A stretch of DNA of 64,000 bases from Ceriagrion tenellum (Eukaryota; Arthropoda; Insecta; Odonata; Coenagrionidae): contig OY720640.1 of NCBI GenBank assembly GCA_963169105.1, forward strand, positions 59,707,527 to 59,771,526, given 5' to 3'. Every line of letters starts with the position of its first letter. Position 1 is the stretch's first letter. Positions 1-10,815 of the stretch are shown here, piece after piece. Made by a program: the position numbers and the translations under genes. Below the pieces are notes generated by a model. That model made no database searches. It saw only the letters and a list, made by a program, of their open reading frames with translations, and was not told the origin of the DNA.

Positions 1-99
1 TCCTTTTTTCTATATCGGATGGCTCGATTCAAACAGACGTAGCACCTTTATTCCAAATCCACATTGTTCCTTCTCTCTCAATGATGAGTTAAGAGTTAA

Positions 100-711
100 C
101 TATGATTTGGGATCCTCGTCAGTTTCTGGTGCTTTCGTACCAAGGAATAGTTGGATTAGGCTCCTAAGGACTTGGATTTTCTTGGAGGCCAATCCATGAA
201 TTTCGGCGGATTGCGCAATAAACATTTTCATGTTATTTTTTTGTGGAAGGGGCGTCGCCCGTTTTATTGATGAGAGTCTTCGTCTCGCCTTACGAGTCAA
301 GGACAGTTTGGGATCTGTGGTCCCCATTGACGCACTCCTCAATTCCCTTTCGCCACACTTGCAGGACCTTGTCGACCCAGAAATTTCGGTGGAACCTACG
401 GCTCCGCTTTGAATGAGCGAGTTCAACCCCAACGTCTGACCCTGCAATCTTCTGGTACTGTTAAAATTGCAAGGACATCGATAAAGATTCCCTGCGGACC
501 ATCGGCGGCCCCGCCCTTAACTCGCGATTTGATACTCGCGCCACTCTTTCTAAAAGACGGCGAGATAACGATTCGGGTAAACATCTTGTCCAGAATAGTT
601 TTTGGGAGGCTGCATGACGATAAGTTGGTCTTGCATAACGACCGGTTCCGAAAAATAAAAATTCGCGACATGAGTTATTCGCGAAGGGAACGGGATGTGG
701 GCTTTCTATAA
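100..711. other. Unrecognised overlapping ORFs, possible decayed coding fragment
   Basis: Three ORFs overlap here: 115 codons on the minus strand (100-447), 60 codons on plus (230-412) and 100 codons on plus (409-711). Local GC is higher than in the following kilobase, and the minus ORF is rich in Lys, Arg and Ser with few low-complexity runs, so it may once have been coding. I recognise no domain, catalytic motif, signal peptide or membrane segment in any frame. No splice-supported partner exon or polyadenylation signal is evident nearby. It could be part of an unknown retroelement ORF1, a host exon, or chance. Neither strand can be preferred from the sequence alone. Confidence 0.2.
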
Positions 712-1621
712 TTGGGCGGAGAGGAGATAATCAGTTTTTGACTTATGTGCCTTGATTGATGAAAAACATGCCCCATCAATACTAGCGTGTTTCATTATCG
801 TTTCGACGATTTCGTTCACTTAATGTTTTTATGACCAAAACACACGACTGATAGCGAGAACTTTTTCGCCAATCATCTTACTACGAGAGATAACATTGTT
901 TTACGAGGCGAATCTCAGAGTGTGTATTTCAATTTAAGTGACTTAATCTATCATTTTCCGTCTTTATTTTTTGATCCTCAAATCATAGTTTAGTTGTTTA
1001 CTCTGTGTCAGGTGAGAATTGGAAAAAATAACCTTTCTGTGCGGACGTTTTAAAAAGTCAATAAAATTTACGTATGAAAGAGTGCTGGAGTTCCTGCTAA
1101 AAAGGTCTGGTTCCACTTTTAACATGTTATTGTTGTATTATTATTGTATGTAACACACTCGTATTAACTTGTACGTGTTCAAGTACAAGTCTATGTACGA
1201 ATTCGTGAACCAAATAGAGCAGGTTATATTTTCCCGTTCATGCGTTCATGCATTCGTACAAGTTGGTGTGGTTACACGTTGAATTTTCGTGTTCATTCAC
1301 GCGTTCATGCATTCGCACCTTAACTGGTACGGGTTAATGTATCGTGTAACCAAAGCTTAATTTGTTAAAAGCTTTATATCCATCGTCAGAAGAGGAAAAA
1401 TAGAATGAAAATACGGGTTATTTTCTACACTTTCGTCGATAACCTGACCAGGGTTTTGGCATATTTTGCCATAGTCAGGGTTAAAATTAATATTTCGTGA
1501 TCGGAATATTCGATATTATTTCGAATATTTCTTGAAATAATATGATTTTACGTCAGGTAAAAGGCATAAAATTATATTAAAAATAAGAATTATATCCGTA
1601 ATAGCATATTAACACTGGGAA
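712..1621. other. No recognised gene; short diverged direct repeat
   Basis: AT-rich sequence without a convincing ORF. The 15-base word GCGTTCATGCATTCG occurs at 1242-1256 and again at 1301-1315, a 59-base period within a region of GTTCAT-type words (about 1140-1340). This may be the remains of a subterminal repeat of a MITE, but no inverted termini or target duplication could be defined. Confidence 0.4.
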
Positions 1622-2250
1622 AACTAAAGTAAGGAGGGCAGGAAAAGGAGTTCTAAATGTGACCATTGATGAAAAAAGGCTAGAACAAATACCATCGTTT
1701 AGATACCTCGGAAATGTAATAACAAGGAATATGGAAGTTGTACGGAGGAAATAAGAAGTAGAATATCACAGGGAAAGGCAGCCTTCAGTAAAGTCGACCA
1801 ACTAGTTTCAGCCAAAGCAATCAACATAGGCCTTAGGAGAGGAACAGCTAAATGTTTCGTTTAGTTTTTTGTGCTTTATGGAGCAAAAACATGGACAGTC
1901 CGGAGGAAAGAGGAGAAATCTAGAGGGTTTTGAAATGTGGCGATGGAGCAGAATGGAACTGGTAAAAAGGAGTGATAATGTGAGAGACGAGGAAGTGCTA
2001 GCAAGGATGAATGAGAAATGTAATATTTTAAGATTAATAAGAAAGATGGAGGCAAACTGGATGGGACACGTCCTAAGGAGAGATTGCCTGATGAAAAAAA
2101 TATTAGAAGGAAAGATCGAGGGAAAGAGAGGGAGAGGAAGACGAAGAAATAATATGTTGACTGATATTATGAATGGAAGGAGTTACGAAGAGCCGAGGGA
2201 GGCAGCACAGGATAGACGAACATGGAGGGAGCAGTTCAATTAAAACCTGT
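1622..2250 (+). mobile_element. LINE 3' fragment, RTE-like (group B relative)
   Basis: The plus strand carries the C-terminal part of a non-LTR retrotransposon polyprotein. In one frame near 1640-1720 it reads like the post-RT segment (RLEQIPSFRYLGNVIT), and in the open frame 1869-2243 it reads MWRWSRMELVKRSDNVRDEE, then a GHVLRRD motif, ILEGKIEGKRGRGRRR and a terminal TWREQFN. These blocks are typical of the C-terminal region of RTE-like elements that lack RNase H. Frameshifts separate the two parts and the canonical LYGxETWT block is damaged around 1870-1900. The stop at 2241-2243 is followed by a short 3' tail. The copy is 5'-truncated and dead. Assignment to the clade is by motif recognition only. 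Confidence 0.8.
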
Positions 2251-2744
2251 CTGAGGACAGATTCACCTTAGAAGAGAAGAATAGCATATAGATAAATTAT
2301 CTCACTCGAGATTATAAGTCATTATGCCAGTTACGTCACGCAATTCTATTTCTTCACTTTTTCGTTTCTTTTGGACTATGTCATGGGTCGTAAACAGAGT
2401 CCTCTCCAGAAGTTCTCACGATTTATTTGATGGTCCAAATGGCCTTTTGCGAAGTATTGAGCTTGCTTACATTCCAAAGAAATTTCGTCATCGTTCAAAG
2501 CTTTCTGCTAAGTAAACTGCAGGTTCTTAGTAAGATCTGTGTATAATTTCGCCGACCGCAAGTATTCCCTGCCGTTTTCCTCATAAAACTCGGTATTCTT
2601 TAGCATTTCACCTGTGTCTCATGCCGGCCCCCTTGCCGTCCAACATTCCTATCCCTATCCCCAGATTGTCAAACACTCTTCGCCACTATCTCTCCCCTGA
2701 GCATGTCGTTACCAATCAATTACGCCCTCTATCTAATTTTGTTG

Positions 2745-3165
2745 CCTCCGTGTGGCAGAGGGTGTTAGAACACCAGCCGTGTAGATATGTAAGGGACAAG
2801 GTTTTGTAAGGTGAAATGGTGACGGGTATTATGAGTGTATTTAGTGGAACTCAGTTTTTATTTTGGTCGCCTATTTTGCGCGGAAAGAAGGAGTTTTTGT
2901 ACCTATCTGTTCGGCAATGTATCTCTCTTATTTTATCGCTTCTGTCAGACCTTGAGATATAATGTGCCGTCATGATAATGTTCTATGTCGCTCTGAAACA
3001 CCAGTTCAGTATTTTTCAAGCAAGCTAAGCCTAGCGTGTAGCCTCCGAGTCTCTAGGGGCTCCCGCCTTAATCCCTGTAAAATTTGTGAAACACTATATG
3101 GTCGCTCGTAGCTGTTTTTAACGAAGCATGCAGCTTTTCTTTGTGATTAATTAATTTTTTTGGTT
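2745..3165 (-). mobile_element. LINE 3' fragment, L2/CR1-like (group D)
   Basis: Read on the minus strand, this segment encodes a degraded C-terminus of an L2/CR1/Daphne-like reverse transcriptase, matching the better copy at 19450-20262. Shared blocks include the SFFP-type motif, the run around ENIIMTP, and a 3' end carrying GGTGTTCTAACACC-like sequence. The copy is 5'-truncated near 3165 and contains stops. At least five copies of the same 3' end are present in the window (here, 19450, 21383, 45405, 55112), so it is an interspersed family rather than a local duplication. Confidence 0.75.
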
Positions 3166-4407
3166 AAATCTTTATCACCAGGGTCCCAAATGCTCACGGT
3201 GTATTCAAGGTGTAGGATATAGAAGAAATAAACAGCCGATTAGTTTTCCGAACTACGTGGAGGGTTGCAGAGGATAGAAACTAGAATTCACACAGAAACC
3301 TTCACCGCTTATTCTAAAAATACTCGAATTTGCGAGATTTACAATGACATAGGTCAGTCCTTTGGCCTGGGATAATAGTGATTCAGCAATTAGCGAGGCT
3401 TTGAATTGTATATTGGAATATGGAGGACTGCGACCGAAATCCCAGAATATTTTTCATATTATTAATGAATGTGTCTGTTATTTTTCAAATTTGTTCTCAT
3501 TACTTAGCGGTTCCAAGATGAGTATCCAAAAGATGGGGAAAAGAAGTGAGGACATTTCTTGACTTCTCCGCGTACTCACGAGAGAAATACGCTATCAAAG
3601 GACGGGAAAACTATGGCAAAGTTTATGTCAACAACAGTTGACGTCAAAGAGGTCAATTTGAGCTCTCTACGTTAATCGCATTACTTGAGCACCTCCGAAT
3701 TCATTAATCCCTTGAATCATTAAGAACTGTAAATCTTAGGCTGTTTGGAATCGCAGAAAGTATGAAAAAATATATAACGTATACGGTGGCAATTTTAGAA
3801 GGCTCATGGGTAGCTTAGAAATTACGCATTTAATTTAAATGTTGATTCATATTACAAGCGATGATTCTCAAATTTACACGCATAAGGAATGGTGTATTTT
3901 TCGGTTTATTTTAGTTCAATATTCAAAATTGAGTCCATATCCAATTCGTAATATGACTAGCCTCAGTCAAATTTCGCAGATTCTTTATGGAGCTTGGAAA
4001 CTTAACCGTTTTTAAGAGGAATAGCGTTCGAGGAGTTTGTCCATAAGCAGTAAATTCAGATCTCATCATGTATATACGGAAATGTTGGCAATAGGGGCAA
4101 ATGACTTACTTGACAAGGGAGTGAAGTTAGGAGAAAGGCTGTGTAAGTTGGCTGTACAAACTATGATCAGTTCAGGGTAGCCATTGGATTGTCTTATTCC
4201 TAGTATTCCTTTATCAATGTAAGGTCAGTTGCCTGTTCTTCCTCGCCAATGCAAGGGTTGTTATGTCATCGTCTTCTGGGTTTTTCTACATCTCGTCTGC
4301 CTATTGGTAAGTTGTTTCGATCAATCTGTAGTTCTGTCGTTATGAATTCTACTTACAATGCCGTTCCATGGCTGTCCATTTTTTTCGCACCCAGTCAACA
4401 ATCACTA
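3166..4407. other. No recognised feature
   Basis: AT-rich, no ORF above 70 codons with recognisable content, no inverted repeat that I could detect. A 66-codon ORF at 3362-3562 shows no domain. Confidence 0.4.
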
Positions 4408-4415
4408 CGTTTACC

Positions 4416-4816
4416 CAGGGGCGGCGTGGCCAGGACGGGAAGACGGGGATTCCCGTCCGGGCCCGGGTTGTGGCTCAGGCTCCGGGCCCCGGCTCCAGGG
4501 CCACGCACTAGGTTTCGGGCTCGGATCCGAAGGGCCCGGCGAGCCGGGCCCCGAACTTTGAACAGCCAGCAGACAAAACGTCTGGGTGAAAGTACAATAT
4601 TGTCATACTGTACATAAATACCTATGAAATTGTGGTTAAACTAGGTGCAAAACTGTACATAACTAACACCTACATACAGTTTTTTTATGTCGTTTACATA
4701 TTATTTGCCCTTAACGATCTGAAACGCGTTTTTAACGCACAAATTGGGGTGTCACAAAAACCGGGCCCCTCTGGACGTGCAGCGGCCCGGGCCCCTGAGC
4801 ACCCACGCCGCCCCTG
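4416..4816. mobile_element. hAT MITE with perfect 8-bp target duplication
   Basis: A 401-bp GC-rich element begins CAGGGGCGGCGTGG and ends with the exact reverse complement of those 14 bases. It is bounded on both sides by the same 8 bases, CGTTTACC (4408-4415 and 4817-4824). An 8-bp duplication plus a CAGGGGC-type terminus is diagnostic of the hAT superfamily. The interior is dominated by GGGCCCGG-type words and has no transposase, so it is non-autonomous. The GC-rich ORFs that cross it are composition artefacts. The intact duplication suggests insertion is recent relative to the surrounding LINE remains. Confidence 0.92.
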
Positions 4817-5055
4817 CGTTTACCAATCGAACTCAGATCGATTTGGCCGGTTCAGCTCAGTTTGGTATACGCAACGGGCTAGTGAGATCGATATGAGAAG
4901 CGGGCTAACTCGGCCCGCTTTCTCTGCCAGTCTGCGATTTCAAGTCGATATTTCAATCGATTTCGCATTGGTAAACCAGGTGATCAGAGTCGACTGGCTT
5001 AGAATTTTCAGATCGGTCCGAGTTCATATCGACCTGAATTTAATTGGTAAACACC
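4817..5055. repeat. Inverted-repeat element interrupted at its left end by the hAT MITE
   Basis: After removing the hAT MITE, GTTTACCAAT (4818-4827) faces its exact reverse complement ATTGGTAAAC at 5043-5052, and again at 4967-4976. The flanking bases also mirror each other, with GATCGAT-like words next to both ends. This looks like a small MITE of about 230 bp with internal repeats of its terminus. No target duplication could be fixed because the left boundary coincides with the hAT target site. Confidence 0.5.
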
Positions 5056-6174
5056 GTGAATATTTTCGATCGGACATGCTTTTCTGTTACTGTCGTCAAT
5101 ATGCAGCGAGGAGTTTGAAAAGCCGTTATTTGTTCATTTCACATTTGAAGACCTTTTTCGTAACATTCCTTATGAAAAATCTTTTCAAATGTTCATGATT
5201 TTCAAACTGCATTCTGTCTCTTTTTAACTGCACTTAGTCAGGATCAGTGCATTGGGGTAAAATCGTGTTTTGAAATATATTTCGTCCGTAGCGACATGTT
5301 TACCTGTGGTAGCTTCTCACTTCTGATACTAACGCACTGTGTATGGCATTAAATGAATCCACCGAACATGTAATCATTGCTTCCGGTGCATTGCACGTGT
5401 TATTAATGAATGGAAGGGCGTTTGCACTCACCCAGAAGGAAAAAAAAATCCGTGTCGTAAGATTTGTTATAAGTAGCCTATTTTTTGCTTATCTCTGTTT
5501 TTGCTTCTCTGATCCAATTTTCTGGATGTTTGTACGAATTCCACGATTTGAGCCCAATCTTCGAAGATACGGCGAGATAGGCCATGGGAATTCGGGAGAG
5601 CATTCTTCTCGTCACCGGCGAAATTCTTCTCCTAAATATTTGCAGGAAGTCGTCGTTTTCGGCCAAATGTTCGAGGGTACAAACACATCTATTGCAACCC
5701 TTTCCTTGAAAATGCATTTCAATAGTGTTATTATCGATATCTCATACTATAAAACGAGTAATTCTTTTATATATATTTACATATATTTTAGGTATGTAAA
5801 TATTTTCTCGAAAACTAACTAATCGATTCTCCGGAAAGTCAGTATGAATGGTTTTTCGGGTACGAGGAATCCATTGAACTGAAGGCCTTAGGGCTGCGAG
5901 GCTCACAAAATGGGCCCCTATTTTCTCAGAATTGATATAAAGGTTTATTTTTTTGCTTTAATAATTTATTTGCAATCAATATGTACAGGTCAACATAATC
6001 AAGGTCTACATTTTCACTATCGGATGACCAAAAGGATGAAGTATTTGATTCTTGCAATCGATTTTGTTATAGGTACACTTCGTTTTCGCTTAAAAAGTAC
6101 ATTTTCAATGACAAAATGGTAAATTTTTCTCCGATTTCAACAATATATCACAACGAGACTATTATGGCAACGGG
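5056..6174. other. No recognised feature
   Basis: Contains a 159-codon ORF (5343-5822, plus) that ends in a low-complexity Ile/Tyr run over a TATATA-rich stretch. No domain is visible, and the opposite strand is open for 79 codons over the same bases. I treat it as chance. The rest is AT-rich single-copy-looking sequence. Confidence 0.4.
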
Positions 6175-6570
6175 CTGTAATGTAAAAACCACCAGCTGTA
6201 GATAATTATTTTTTAAAGAACATCATCTGGCTCTAGGATTGCCCTTGGACAAAGATGTTCATTCGTACAATACTAGAAGAAATAGTGATATCATAGTGGT
6301 GTCTCACAATTTTGTGTCCTTTACAAGGCAGCCGTCGTATGCAGGTTGCATGTTATACAACAATCTCCCTAGTGAGATCAAACAAATTCACAGTATTCCT
6401 GTTTTTAAAAGGAAATTGAAAGAATTTTTATAGTCCAATGTTTTTACTCAGTTGATGAGTTCCTGAAAGTGATTTATGTATCTATGTATTGTGTTTTCTT
6501 TTTTCTCTTTGACTTGTCCTATACATTGTTCCTTACGTCTCCAGGAGCTATAAAGTACTTACAACTCTAA
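6175..6570 (+). mobile_element. LINE 3' end, Jockey/CR1-like (group J)
   Basis: The plus frame 6239-6433 encodes YNTRRNSDIIVV, then QPSYAGCMLYNNLPSEIK and FKRKLKEFL before its stop. This string of motifs is the conserved C-terminal tail of Jockey/CR1-type non-LTR reverse transcriptases, just downstream of the RT domain. The upstream RT is missing, so the copy is strongly 5'-truncated. A 3' UTR of about 130 bases follows. Related tails lie at 17600-18290, 24890-25140, 50000-50837, 52090-52385 and 57590-57900 in this window. Confidence 0.75.
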
Positions 6571-7029
6571 TTATGATACCAGCGTTTATAACGAAATGAT
6601 GGAGGTTTTCCTCGTAAGTTCTAATACATTAAGAATTGTATTTACAGTGTGCCGAGCAAAGCTCAGTCCCACGGTACTACTCACGAAAACAAACCGTGAC
6701 ATTGATGAAAAGTTTTTAACCGTGCATAACGACCTACGATATGCCCTAAGTAGTTGCACATCTGGGCCGTCCTGGGCCCCGGTACAGGATGACAATCGGG
6801 GCCCCCTTTGCCTTGAGTAATTCGTAGGCTTTATTAATCGAACTGTGTGTAGACGAGTTTATCCATGGCCATCTCGTTTCCGATGAGTGAAAATAATTGT
6901 TAGTATAATAACTGTTAGTGTAATAATTGTAAGTATAATATATTATATAAGTTACAGTTTCAGGCTTAACTTTGCAGAAACGCGACACATGAAATAATTT
7001 CTCTCTTTGTGCATTTCACACTTTTTTAT
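6571..7029. other. No gene; short AT-rich tandem array
   Basis: At about 6897-6955 a loose tandem of TAGTATAATAACTGT-like units ends in a TATA run. The segment 6765-6815 is GC-rich with GGGCCCC words, reminiscent of a hAT MITE interior, but no termini were found. Confidence 0.35.
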
Positions 7030-7035
7030 TATTTT

Positions 7036-7066
7036 TACCGACCATGGTTTCGACATGCAATGTTAT
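7036..7066 (-). other. Solo hammerhead-like block with ACCATGGT
   Basis: On the minus strand a hairpin-capable ACATTGCATGTC is followed by GAAA and the self-complementary word ACCATGGT (7041-7048) and then C. This matches the order seen in the palindromes at 8000, 26861 and 41301. The upstream CTGATGA-like core is not recognisable here, and I found no facing inverted partner within several hundred bases. It is probably a remnant of one arm. Confidence 0.45.
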
Positions 7067-7075
7067 TTAATGACA

Positions 7076-7999
7076 TTATAGTTCAAGAAATTATTGATTA
7101 ATTAAATTGAACTAGTGATGCGTAGACGATAGGCGTGAAATCGGAGACACATGAAACAGTGTAAACAGAACCATAGCAGTCTCTATCCCTCCCTCTACAG
7201 ACGTTTAAAAACATGTTCTGTTTTAATTACTGCACCGCTCGAAATATCTTTTCATTCGCCCAAGTGCGTTAATCGCTTCGCAACGCAATCGAGCACTTGC
7301 CCGTCATTCTTTACGGACCCTGCGCACTAGGTAGAGAATTTCAAAGCAGATAGAAAAGAAAGTTAATGCGCGCTAAGCAAGAAAATATCAGCGACAATGG
7401 CATCCGAAATTGTTGTCAAACTTTTTGAATTTTGGTATACGAGTATGCGACAAAAATGGTAGTCGTAAAGTTTTTAATTTTCACCTGCCAAATGCTACCT
7501 ACGAGCAGGTTACGTAATATATCACTAGCGCACATCGCTCCTCTCCACGTCGTTCGGGTGCGCTTCAGGGCCCTTAGGTGTTCCGAGGTGCTTTTAATCG
7601 ACTTTGAAAATAAAAAATGAACCTCAAAATGATCGAATTTCGGAATATAGATGAGTTTACACATGGAAGTCCATAACTATTGCCTTGCAAGTCACTATAA
7701 ATCGATACTTCCATGCGCAGGCTTCAAGACTTCAATGGCAGTAGGGCTCGATAATGGTAGTCGTCGGCCAAGGTTCTCACTTACAGGGGAAATAGACCTG
7801 CTTCTATTTTTCCTTCAAGTAGCATATCGATTCTGCGATTAAATTGCACCGCATCCGGTGAAATCTTGGTCACATGACGGCAAACGGAAATTAAAAATGT
7901 GAACAACGAGTAACTTAGTAGGAGGAGGACTCATTGTTGCTCATGTAAATAGTTATTTGTACTTCAAAATAGTTTCATTGCTAAATAACATCTTAAGTA
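7076..7999. other. No recognised feature
   Basis: AT-rich, with ORFs of 60-80 codons on both strands over the same bases (7416-7664) and no domain. Nothing supportable. Confidence 0.4.
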
Positions 8000-8284
8000 A
8001 GACATGAGGGAAAAAAATCTCTTACTAAATTCCACGCTTAAGTTTTATTACCGACCTAGGTTTCGATTGCCTTGCAATCATTTTCAAGGTACACATGCAT
8101 AGCATACGAGTCAATAAGAGACCTGAGGAGGGGAAGGGAATCTACGTATACTCCACGTCTCTACATATTGACTCGCATGCTATGAATATATGTACCTTGA
8201 AAATGATTGCAAGACAATCGAAACCGGGATCGGTAGTAAAAATTTAATTGTGGAATTTACTAAGAGAGTTTTTTCGTCATGTCT
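8000..8284. repeat. Foldback palindrome with hammerhead-like block in each arm
   Basis: Two arms of about 120 bases (8000-8126 and 8157-8284) are reverse complements at high identity, with a short unpaired centre. Each arm holds ACCTTGAAAATGATTGCAAG, then a hairpin, GAAA and a near-palindromic word. On the minus strand the left arm has GAAACCTAGGTC (word ACCTAGGT); the plus-strand right arm has the decayed form GAAACCGGGATC. Both arms share the same deviations from a CTGANGA core, so one arm likely arose by inverted duplication of the other. No target duplication was found. Confidence 0.8.
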
Positions 8285-8443
8285 ACGGTAACCTTCCACA
8301 AAGTTACGCTTTCAACCATTAATTTTAGTCTTAAGTAAGCTTCATGACTGATTTCTTATTAGATAGTAATAATTATTGTCACGATTCTCATACCTAATGC
8401 ACAATTAATGCCATTTATACAAATTTATTGAACCCACGAATGC

Positions 8444-9878
8444 CTATGGGACTCAATCAGCGATATACGAACGCCATTATTGCCAAACTTGGGTGATTTT
8501 CGTAATTGCCGTATTCACTGTATATTTCCGTCATCCATTTTTTGGAAACATCCTGAAGTTATGTGAAAGCAGAACGATGACGATACGATACGAACGATGG
8601 CAAGTGGCGTTACGATACGAGATATCGCAACACTCATTACTTCCATGGAAGTTAAATTCCATTTGTAAAACCGCCTTCATTCCTATGGTGAGGAAGCGGT
8701 TTATTGTTGATGCGCAGGATGTTGACATCGACGCATTCCATCAACGCAGTTCCGCTTCAGTGCTGAAGACCCCCGACGTAGATCTCCATTCGTTTGAGTC
8801 AGAACTGTTTGCCGACAACGCTTCTCCAAGGCATGCACTTCTATCATTATGTGCCATCGCTTTTAGTTATGACGGAAGCCCTTCAAGAAAATTCATCCGC
8901 CTTCAATTTTTCCTGGGGTAACAAACATAGCCCCATTAAGAGGATTTCTTAAATGCCCAAGGATTGGGAAAAGAAAACACAGAAGGCCTGAAACTCGACG
9001 GCATTGCGTCCATGTTTCGCTATGACCCGTTCCCGCGACCTTTTTACATGGGAACGCCGAGGGAAATGTTGACCCAATTCTCTGAATCTAAGGAATAGAT
9101 AACGGGAGCCGTTTTTCATCCAAATAGATATGCGCTCGGAACGGGAATCCTTATGGAAGAGCGGGAGGAAAACAATGAGGACGCGTTGTTGCTAGCTGGA
9201 GATTTTTTTTTATCTGTATACCCCCCGGCAAGCTTGACGGAATTTGATTAGATGCAGAGAAAGACGCTTTATAATGTTCTTTTAGACATTTTATAATGCG
9301 CAAAATTCGTAAGTTTCGTAGTATGTGGTGCTTCGACAATCATGCTCTAGTTTTAATGAATATAAACTTCCCTAAAGTAAAAACTATTTGTAAAATATTC
9401 GAATCTCCTGTTCTGCTATATTCCAATAAATAGAATTTTCTAAGGCTCGTGCATATGTCGAATACATAATGCCCCGAATTTTCCATGATTCAGTTGAGTA
9501 AACTAATTAATAATTTTTAATGCACTATCCAGAGTCACCTTTATCCCGTAAAGGATACTCTTTACTACAAAATATCAGCGTCTTATTGCTTGTGTGATAA
9601 TTATCTCCATCCAAGAAGCATGCTTTACTCATAAATGCGTCCCGCATGATCAAAGCTACTCAAGGTGGATTTACATGTGGAAGTTGACTTCTGTGGTAGT
9701 AACGAATGTTGCTATGTCTCGTATTGTATCGCTACTTGCAGGGCCACGTTCTGCTTACTCAACTTCCGGCTGTTTTCGAACAAATGGATAACGGAAATAA
9801 ACAATGAATATGGTAGTTACAACCATTGCCCAAATTTGGCAATAATGGCGTCCATTTATCGCTGTGTGAGTTCATAGT
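8444..9878. mobile_element. Putative 1.4-kb non-autonomous DNA element with ~220-bp inverted arms
   Basis: The sequence 8444-8672 is mirrored by 9661-9878. Conserved stretches include ACGCCATTATTGCCAAA next to the outer ends and a run of GATACGATACGA-like words further in. Arm identity is moderate (roughly three quarters by eye). The interior of about 1 kb has no transposase motif; a 142-codon ORF (8493-8921) crosses the left arm and lacks a domain. It may be one element with long terminal inverted repeats, or two MITE copies in opposite orientation. No target duplication could be fixed. Confidence 0.6.
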
Positions 9879-9984
9879 ATTTTGGAGGAGAATGGGTTTC
9901 AATGTGGTTTGGACACAAGATGTAGAATAGCCATGGGTAAAGAAGCATTTTCAAGGAGGAGGGAATTGATGAGGGGGGTCTGAG

Positions 9985-10445
9985 TGGAGACGGAAAGAAA
10001 AGGATGGTGAAAACTGTTATATGGGCAGCAGTATTGGTCGGAGACTTGGTCATGGCAATGGGAGGACATACGTAGGCTCGAGGCATTTGCAATGTGGGTT
10101 TGGAGAAGGATGGAGAGCGTGAGCTAGGTGGGTGGACGGTTGAAAGAGTAGGTATTGGATATGGCCGGAGAGGAGATGAAGCTAGTGGCTGAGGTTCGGA
10201 GGAGGCAGAAGAGATGGATGCAGGACGCTTTGTAAAGAGAATGTGAAAGACGGTAGTAGAGAGAACCCTGGAGAATCGTGGAAGAGGATAGGATTTCTGG
10301 ACGAAATAAAAACCTGGAGACGATATGAGAAATTCAAGAGGGATCTAATGGTGGACCTTCCATAGTAGTGAAAAAAAATTAGGATTAGTACTGTCCAAAA
10401 ACCTACTGATCAACTGGTACAATCCTTAGTGATGATGATGACGTT
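9985..10445 (+). mobile_element. LINE 3' fragment (group B-like), first of two in tandem
   Basis: Across two plus-strand frames the segment reads RRLEAFAMWVWRRMESV, then VLDMAGEEMKLVAEV, RRRQKRWMQDAL and a REPWRI block. This is the C-terminal region after the RT domain in RTE-like LINEs. Several frameshifts and stops are present. The 3' end runs into a GATGATGATGA simple tail at about 10430-10442, typical of target-primed insertion. A second, similar fragment follows within a few bases. Confidence 0.7.
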
Positions 10446-10447
10446 CA

Positions 10448-10815
10448 AAGTTGATGGATGAGGAGGGTGAGCTGGGTGGCTACAAGGACAAACGACAAGG
10501 TATTGGATATGGTTAGATAGAAGAGGAATCAAGTGGTGGAGGATCGGAAGAGGCAGGAGTAATGGATGGGGGACGCTATGAAAAGAGAAGTAATGTTGAA
10601 GAGGGTAATAGAAAGGAGAACCTTTGGGAAGCGTGGCAGAGGAAGGAAGAGGATGGGAATTCTGGACGTAATGAGAAGAATAAGAGGAAGTGAGGACTTA
10701 AAGAGGAATCTAATGGTGGATGACGTATAGGAGGGGAAACAGAATGATATGCCAGAAATTTGGACAGTAGGATGAGCATTATCGAAAAACCTACCCATCA
10801 ACTGATAAATACTCT
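10448..10815 (+). mobile_element. LINE 3' fragment (group B-like), second copy
   Basis: A plus frame starting near 10458 reads MRRVSWVATRTNDKVLDMVR, then WMGDAMKREVMLKRVIERRT and RKRMGILDVMRRIR, ending LKRNLMVDDV. It repeats the preceding fragment, starting at almost the same point of the LINE. Both share the closing words AATCTAATGGTGGA and AAAACCTAC. Either two independent truncated insertions landed side by side or a local duplication has since diverged. The copy is frameshifted and has stops. Confidence 0.7.

Noticed and set aside
4249..4617. Pro/Arg-rich 122-codon ORF as a gene
   Set aside because: It runs into the GC-rich hAT MITE; the composition is that of the element, and a second frame is open over the same bases.
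5343..5822. 159-codon ORF as a small protein gene
   Set aside because: Ends in low-complexity translated from a TATATA run, the opposite strand is also open, and there is no recognisable domain.
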